This document shows, piece after piece, positions 60,101 to 64,000 of a stretch of 64,000 nucleotides of DNA. Numbering within the stretch: the first letter of the stretch is position 1; every line of letters starts with the position of its first letter. The DNA is taken from contig NC_054751.1 of NCBI RefSeq assembly GCF_018143015.1, forward strand, positions 23,140,425 to 23,204,424, given 5' to 3'. The DNA is from Lytechinus variegatus (lineage: Eukaryota > Echinodermata > Echinoidea > Temnopleuroida > Toxopneustidae). A model generated the notes under the pieces. The model did not search any database, was not told the DNA's origin, and worked only from the letters and a program-made list of their open reading frames with translations. The translations under genes were made by a program, and so were the position numbers.

Positions 60101-60292
60101 ATGCATGTTCCCAATTTACCCAATATTGTGTAAACTTTTTTTAGAGTATATCAAGCCGTTTTAGATCATTAGAAGGCAATAAAATGTTGCGGGACTATAC
60201 ATACCATTGATCGGACCGTCTACGTCAATAGTGAGACCAGAAGTAGTAGCAATAGTGGTAACAGAAATCATCCAGAGTAATAGATTGGTCAT
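45566..60292 (-). CDS. short-chain collagen C4-like gene, copy C (whole coding span, 4 exons)
   Basis: Exons 60205-60292, 51861-51980, 47916-48065 and 45566-46050 (88+120+150+485 nt) join in frame with phase-1 GT-AG introns and predict 280 aa. Layout equals gene B: signal peptide, CSLC, eight Gly-X-Y triplets, WGRDVC block, Cys-rich C-terminal domain. Exon 2 is essentially identical to B, exon 3 differs at one residue, exon 4 at about 17. Intron 1 (8.2 kb) hosts a Harbinger transposon with a nested LINE plus three MITEs; intron 3 hosts a MITE within a MITE. Coding sequence shows no defect. The upstream region is broken by a 3-kb inverted-repeat element, so expression may differ from gene B. 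Confidence 0.85.
46051..47915. mobile_element. gene C intron 3: GGGGAAGG MITE with a nested MITE
   Basis: Outer MITE 46083-47463 (left GGGGAAAGCAGGG, right CCCGCCTTCCCCTA). Inside it, 46836-47404 is a second foldback element, AAAGGGATGGTCC ... GGACCATCCCTTT. The outer one is shared with gene B, the inner one is only here. Confidence 0.75.
46836..47404. mobile_element. foldback MITE (AAAGGGATGGTCC ends)
   Basis: Inverted ends of 13 bp, with imperfectly inverted interior (AATTTCATCAGAACTCGGAT vs its complement near 47310; GAATATTAATTGG vs AATGAATATTC). ATTAT-like sequence on both sides suggests a target duplication. No coding sequence. Confidence 0.7.
47916..48065 (-). CDS. gene C exon 3
   Basis: 150 nt; acceptor CTTCAG, donor GTAAGA. 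Encodes a Ser/Asn-rich linker and VYIRWGRDVCVDGSEL. Confidence 0.88.
48066..49150. repeat. gene C intron 2: TA microsatellite and tRNA-like SINE
   Basis: (TA)n at about 48101-48172. Minus-oriented tRNA-derived SINE at about 48220-48385 (GGCCGAAAAGC..., GCCTTAACTACTAGACC), with its downstream body to 48545. 48600-49150 has no recognised feature. Confidence 0.6.
49151..49960. mobile_element. foldback MITE, family 1 (copy 5), with a SINE inserted
   Basis: TAAAGGTCAAGTCCAACC at the left and GGTGGACTTGTCCTTTAA at the right. Interrupted by the SINE at 49611-49884. Confidence 0.7.
49611..49884 (+). mobile_element. tRNA-derived SINE, complete
   Basis: Head TGGCCCAGTGGATTAGAC (A box) and GGGTTCGAATCCCAGCC (B box), body with TGAGGTAAATGGGTACC, tail CTATATTATTATT. 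A headless relative is at 36535-36730. Confidence 0.75.
49961..51860. repeat. gene C intron 2, 3' part: shared intronic repeats
   Basis: One CTCGCTCTCTCGATTATGAC unit (50030-50220), the AGGCATCTTCGCTTTAC units (51085, 51258) and a GTTACCATGGCAAC X-box-like palindrome at 51365-51378. A patch 51500-51600 (GGCTCGCTTCGCTCGCC, CTGGTTTGCTTCGCAAACC) is absent from copy A and looks like a small separate insertion. Confidence 0.5.
51861..51980 (-). CDS. gene C exon 2 (collagen triplets)
   Basis: 120 nt; acceptor TGTCAG, donor CAG|GTAGAA. Same protein sequence as gene B exon 2. Confidence 0.88.
52625..53707 (+). CDS. PIF/Harbinger transposase (HARBI1/ALP1-like), 3' truncated
   Basis: 360-codon frame. 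The N-terminal 150 residues match the helix-turn-helix region of Harbinger nucleases (MPPDMFDELVYRLTP, LRHLASGSKYRDMHYG). The DDE nuclease follows: GAIDGKHV with D186, ADVSGNGSASDAQ (D227/D236), VGDDAFSL with D277-D278, and RVVENTFGI with E314. Family similarity stops at about residue 320 (53584). The last 40 codons are unlike transposases and lie over the opposite-strand MADF sequence, so a deletion removed the true C-terminus. Catalytic residues remain, but activity is doubtful. It belongs to the transposon, not to the host gene. Confidence 0.9.
   Translation: MVHHGHLIVAAIQQHNNLLFQVQRLIQIRKRKRRRNQRAVWVRPWIGRRLDLGMYDRLMVELRNEDPRAFQNFMRMPPDMFDELVYRLTPRLLKTQTNFRANLEPGLKVAITLRHLASGSKYRDMHYGWRVPHSTISKVVIEVCTAISEENFDEQMTCPTNDEEWREIANDWLQRWNFPHTIGAIDGKHVACKAPPNSGSEYYNYKGFFSIILVALVSSDYKVLWADVSGNGSASDAQIYNQSELKQGLENGDIMGWPNPDPLPNDTQDVPYFIVGDDAFSLRTYLMKTYSAKALTREERIYNYRLSRARRVVENTFGIMVQTPCALYISFPICKLFRSLSRLDAVKFNIPSMHTPPPSL
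53606..54075 (-). pseudogene. Harbinger second gene (MADF/Myb-like DNA-binding protein), frameshifted
   Basis: ATG at 54075 opens a Lys- and Pro/Ser-rich start (PSPVPPPPQSP), then the first MADF helix (FEWLAENELLWRRG). The annotatable frame stops at 53719. One base is missing near 53752-53765: in the next frame the domain continues as ALWEEKATELE, GWWRGMHTWYVKLHR and DRERYI to about 53606. The rest of the gene is gone at the same junction where the transposase ends. In intact Harbingers this protein helps the transposase enter the nucleus and bind DNA. Confidence 0.75.
54481..56665 (-). mobile_element. 5'-truncated L1/Tx1-like LINE nested in the Harbinger element
   Basis: The 18-bp sequence ATTTTTTTTGCCAAATTT occurs at 54463-54480 and again at 56666-56683, a target-site duplication of target-primed insertion. 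The 3' end is marked by a T run on the plus strand at 54481. The 5' end is truncated inside the reverse transcriptase. Confidence 0.88.
54774..56665 (-). pseudogene. reverse transcriptase ORF2 3' portion (L1/Tx1-like)
   Basis: The frame is open from the truncation point to the stop at 54774, about 630 codons; the first Met is at 56594. It starts within RT just before QGCPISPYLF and contains the catalytic FADD (residues 48-51 from that Met), a thumb region (TFKSLGIHFS, LKRMEQTINCW) and a C-terminal Cys/His knuckle (CEFCNKFPETSVHIFCVC). The endonuclease and RT motifs 0-3 are missing, so no functional enzyme. The long uninterrupted frame suggests recent insertion. Tx1-like placement is from the motif style; a tree would settle it. 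Confidence 0.82.
56769..57249. mobile_element. MITE of the GGGAAGTTCACCCTGAC type
   Basis: Element about 56957-57190: TTAAAGGGAAGTTCACC ... GGTGAACTTCCC...TTTTAA. A repeat style I recall as abundant in sea urchins. The empty hAT target ATCGTGGC follows at 57242-57249. Confidence 0.65.
57250..58591. repeat. gene C intron 1 shared module
   Basis: Counterpart of 37078-38390: TTGTACCAATAAATGCTCG module to 57780, then AT-rich sequence and a GGCGGATCCAGGCGAGG poly-C fragment at 58388-58440. No exon recognised. Confidence 0.5.
58592..59564. mobile_element. mariner-like MITE, TA-flanked
   Basis: Inverted ends CAGTGCGTATCCAAAAAA and TTTTTTGAAACGCCCTG, with TA on each side (58590-58591; 59565-59566). 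About 970 bp, no transposase. Absent from the equivalent introns of A and B. Confidence 0.7.
59565..60204. repeat. direct repeats and a small TA MITE near exon 1 of gene C
   Basis: Three CTTGTCA...ACAAAATGACCTC...TTTTGTAGTGAATAC repeats at 59575-59770. About 59950-60148 is a short MITE (CACTCTAAAAAC ... GTTTTTTTAGAGT... with inner GGGAACATGCATGTT / AACATGCATGTTCCC), missing from A and B. Confidence 0.6.
60205..60292 (-). CDS. gene C exon 1 (signal peptide)
   Basis: ATG at 60292; 88 nt ending AATG|GTATGT. Encodes MTNLLLWMISVTTIATTSG then LTIDVDGPIN. Two residues differ from gene B. Confidence 0.85.
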
Positions 60293-60488
60293 CTTGAATT
60301 AGAATGTCCTGGATTCCGATGTCACAGCTAGGGATTTGATGCTCCTGTTGGAGTTAGAGGAATTTGTTTACGTCTCGCATTAATTAAAGATTCAAAAAGA
60401 TCATTGGAGAAGTAACTCACTCAACTCAAGATGGTTGAGACAGAAATTTTCGAGTCAATGATAATCGTGGGTCTTTATTTCGAAAGAT

Positions 60489-63400
60489 TAGTAGACTTGT
60501 TAACTGCAAAAAAAGGGACGAACGCTGCATTTTTTAGTACAAATGCCCCACTTGGCACAAATGTTCCTTGAGTCAAAAGAAAAGGATTCATCCAAAGAGA
60601 CACGCTGTTTCTATGCAAATAAGCAAGTAATTTGCATCAATTTGCATATTAGGTGATATATTGAAAACAAGAATTTAAGAATATATATTTAACCAGAATT
60701 GCCCTAAAAAAGACTTAGGGTAAGAGACGGAAGAAAATTGACATAAAAAGATTGGGATATCCTTGTTTATTATTACCTAATTTACATAAATTATGCAAAT
60801 TTCAATTTAAAACAGGGTATCTTTTCATGAATCCTAAACTGTTTTATAAAAAACAGCAATACACAATGTCAACATTCTACATGAGAATATATTAGCGAAA
60901 ACATCGATATGCTTCATGACAGTATTAGTGTCTTAATTTGCATAGAAAGTGGGCAAATATGTCAAAATGTATGACGTGATATTGCGCTAAAACAATACCA
61001 AAACAACCTCTATATCCAGTCATACTCACGAATCGGACAATAAAGCGATCGATGGTATGTCATTCGAGATAACACAATCTCAACACAATAGCTTCCATCG
61101 GCTTCTCGTATCGCTTTTGTTGGTGTATCTGCCACACCGTAATCTATGGTATATACGGGCAAAATGGATTTCGGTATCGGTAAAACACTATTTTGTTTAT
61201 TTGTTTCTAATATGTTTTCTTGGAAAATTTACAGGAGACATTGCTTTGCAGGTTACCGCTTTAATGAAGCTCTGGCACATGAATCATGATGAATGTACCC
61301 CCACCTCAATCCATATTTTAACTTTGTTAAAATATCTTTTGGAGACCCCGAAGTGGCAAAACTGCATTCCCCGTGGCATTCCCGCTACTTTACAAAACCA
61401 GTTTGACTTGTATTATCGACTTGGAAAAGACAGATGTATGAGACATCAGTTAACATGTTTCCTGAAGATAAGTTTTTTTTTTAAACCTACGTCCACGGGA
61501 GCCCTCCTAATTTACCCCATCCCCTCTCTGTATTTCGACACTAAATAAAAAAAATATCGTGTTTTAAAGCCACCGGCAAGGCAAATTGCGTTTTTGGTAT
61601 AATAAAGCAACTTTTATATCTATATTTCATATTTATCTATATTAATATTATTATTATTATTATTGTTGTTGTTATCATAATTAGTGTTGTTCTGCTCTAG
61701 CACAGTAGAGGCTATAGCAGGAGCATGTTTAGGATTCCCTTTCCCTTTTGGTTTTATGTATTAGAAATAGTTTGTCTTTAGAACTCTTAAAAGATTACTT
61801 TTGTTTGTATTGATATCTTGGAATAGATTGAGAAAATACTCTACAATTGACATGTTGAAGAGCTGTGGTACAATGAAGAAAAGCCACACGTAAGTTCCAA
61901 ACTACTGAAACCCCTTTGATTCCACTCTATGTTAAATTTAAATATATTTAGAGCCCATTCGGAAGAAAGATACATTTCTACTACACACAGTAAAGCCTCT
62001 TTCCTTTCTCCTCTTGAAAAGAAAACATAGAAGGCATTGTTTTATATCGCATAAAATAAGTTCGTGTACATGACGGTGGCCTGTTGAAGTTGCCGAACCC
62101 TTTATTTTGTTTTGACAATATATATTTAGAATATCGTCTAAATGAAGCCCTCATCTGGAAAAGGGCACTTATTAAAGGCAGCATCTACATTATATAGAGG
62201 AGGTCCTGGTACTTGGAAGCGGGGGCTGAAGCCCCCGCAAGATTTTCCGGAAGGGGGGGGTGTGCTGCGTGTGTTATTCTCCATAGACAGCACCCCCGGA
62301 ATTCCGGCAGATGTGATAAAACGAAAAAAAAAACGTTACCAAAAAAATTTCATTTTGTAGTGCAATCCTTTTTGTTTATTTGATTGTTAAATTTCTTGAT
62401 TTAAATTTGAAAAGCAAAAAAGGTTCAATGTAAAATTTTGGTCCCAAGAAATTGAACAAGTTTCAGCCCCTCTTCCCAGTGCCAGGGCATTCTCTATAAA
62501 ACACGATATTTTTTTATATATAAAGTCGAAATACGGGGAGGGGATGGGATAAATTCGGAGGGCTCCCGTGGGCGTAGGCTTAAATAAACAAAAAAAAACT
62601 TCCTTCAGGAAACATGTTGACTAATGTCTCATACATCTGTCTTTTCCAAGTCGATTATACAAGTCAAACTGGTTTTGTAAAGTGGCGGGAATGCCGGGGG
62701 AAGCAGTTTTGCCACTTCGGGGTCTACAAAAGATATATATTTTAACTTTATAAAGTTAAAATATGGATTGAGGTAGGATACATTCGTCAGGATCCATGTG
62801 CCAGGGTTTCATTAAAGCAGTAAACTGCAAAGCAATGTCTCCTGTAAATTTTCCAAGAGAAACAAATAAAACAAAATTAATAGTGTTTTACCGATACCGA
62901 AATGCATTTTGCCCGTATTGTATCATAGATTACGGTGTATCAGACACACCAACAAAAGCGATACGAGAAGCAGAAGGAAACTATTGTGTTGGGATTGTGT
63001 TATCTCGAATGGCATACCATTGATCGCTTTATTGTCCGATTCGAGAGTGTGACTGTGACATAGAGGTTGTTTTGGTCTCGTTTTAGCGCAATATCACGTC
63101 ATACATTTTGTCATATTTGCCCTCTTTCTATGTTTTCGCTAATATATTCCATTTCATGTAGAATGTTGACATTGTGTATTATTTGCTGTTTTTTTTAACA
63201 GTTCAGGATTTATGAAAAATACTCTTGTTTTAAATTGTAATTTGCATAATGTATGTAAATTAGGTAATAATAAACAAGGATATCCCAATTATTTTATGAC
63301 AATTTTCTTCTCTGTCTTAATTACCCTAAGTCTTTATTTCCAATTTTAGGGCAGTTCTGGTTCAATATAATTATATAGTATATGAAATACTTGTTTTTAC

Positions 63401-63563
63401 TACATCGACATAATATTCAAATTTATGCAAATTACTTGCTTATTTGCATAGATACAGCGTGTCTCTTTGGATGAATATTTTTCTTTTGACTCAAGGAACA
63501 TTTGTGCCAAGTGGGACATTTGTACTAAAAAATACAGCATTCAACCTTTTAACACGTCTACTA
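60489..63563. mobile_element. giant inverted-repeat (foldback) element, 3.1 kb
   Basis: Arms of about 1.08 kb (60489-61571 and 62494-63563) are inverted copies, with a 0.9-kb spacer. Ends are TAGTAGAC and GTCTACTA. GAT is duplicated outside (60486-60488; 63564-63566), and the paralogous sites upstream of A (near 26390) and B (near 38790) are uninterrupted. Both arms carry GTACAAATG..CCCACTTGGC and CATCCAAAGAGACACGCTGT. A 163-codon frame in the left arm (61057-61548) is broken in the right arm. No transposase recognised; superfamily unknown. Confidence 0.75.
61057..61548 (+). other. 163-codon open frame in the left arm of the foldback element
   Basis: Begins MSFEITQSQHNSF and contains IALQVTALMKLWHMNHDEC and PATLQNQFDLYYRLG. 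I recognise no family. The inverted copy in the right arm has a one-base loss near 62785 and a stop corresponding to the RHQ codon region, so the frame is not conserved. An AG preceded by TTTTCTTGGAAAATTTAC at about 61232 could be a splice acceptor of a captured exon. Low support for a real protein. Confidence 0.25.
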
Positions 63564-63566
63564 GAT

Positions 63567-64000
63567 GAGAGGGGGAATGAAATAGAAATGGGTGTATTTC
63601 TTGAATTTGGTTACTAATGTTTTGGGTATACTTTCCCCTTTTTTCGCGCGATGTTATCTTCCATGACTCGTAAGGCACCACCAGCCTTAGTCAAGGTCAA
63701 AGGGAGAAGATATACCCTCTTCTCTTTACCAATATACATATACTCTTCTTATTTGTTTTTTCCACCAATTGAAAATCACAGAAGAAATGTTAAATTTTAA
63801 AAAGCTTTCAATTCAATTTCAATTCATTTTATTTCATTTTCAACAGAACAAAGTAATGAGGTCAAAATAGTAACGATGAACTTGTACAGACAAAATAAAT
63901 CGAGACATGTACAGTATATGATTTTTGTCTATAAGTAGAATAAAACAGTATAATATAAAAGTAAAGTATCATAACCATTATAAAAAAAAATCTGAGAAAA
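63567..64000. other. upstream flank of gene C
   Basis: 63567-63805 matches the block upstream of A (26390-26600) and B (38790-38960). After about 63806 it diverges into AT-rich sequence with a TTCAATTCATTTTATTTC start typical of a repeat end. Confidence 0.5.

Overview
This window is eukaryotic, AT-rich and repeat-dense, with interrupted genes. The coding content (short-chain collagen C4-like genes), the recurring 'GGACAAGTCCACC' and 'GGGAAGTTCACCC' foldback repeats, the tRNA-derived SINEs and the GCGCTTCGCGCTCGC arrays suggest a marine deuterostome, most likely an echinoderm such as a sea urchin. That assignment is inference from family knowledge; no search was run.

The backbone is a tandem family of three minus-strand genes of one type, each with a signal-peptide exon, a short Gly-X-Y collagen exon, a 150-nt exon and a long Cys-rich terminal exon, all joined by phase-1 introns. 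Copy A (about 9445-26219) is a decayed pseudogene running into a 500-N assembly gap. Copy B (30955-38580) and copy C (45566-60292) are intact on paper, each predicting 280 aa. Copies B and C share near-identical flanks (about 27910-32700 versus 42250-48200). Copies A and B share a conserved upstream block with a GC box, two CCAAT boxes and a likely non-coding first exon.

Most of the rest is mobile DNA, and the paralogous copies act as built-in empty-site controls that date many insertions. Left flank (1-8944): a foldback MITE, a hAT-like element with a second hAT-like element nested in it, and a 1.26-kb TIR element rich in GTCCGGACAC. Pseudogene A introns: a 470-bp direct-repeat composite inside a MITE, a tandem array of 1.7-kb units with TACCTCTGCCATTTT minisatellites, and a second array with nuclear-receptor-like DR1 motifs. 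Gene B introns and flanks: tRNA-like SINEs in inverted pairs, a hAT element splitting one of them, and a short SINE with a 7SL/SRP-like head. Gene C intron 1: a 4.7-kb PIF/Harbinger transposon with transposase and MADF-type genes, itself carrying a 5'-truncated L1/Tx1-like LINE, plus mariner-like MITEs. Just upstream of gene C lies a 3.1-kb giant inverted-repeat element (60489-63563) with a precise GAT duplication.

No rRNA, CRISPR, operon or bacterial feature is present. The only host genes I can support are the three collagen-like copies. They probably encode secreted, disulfide-rich proteins with a very short collagen triple helix; their role here is unknown.
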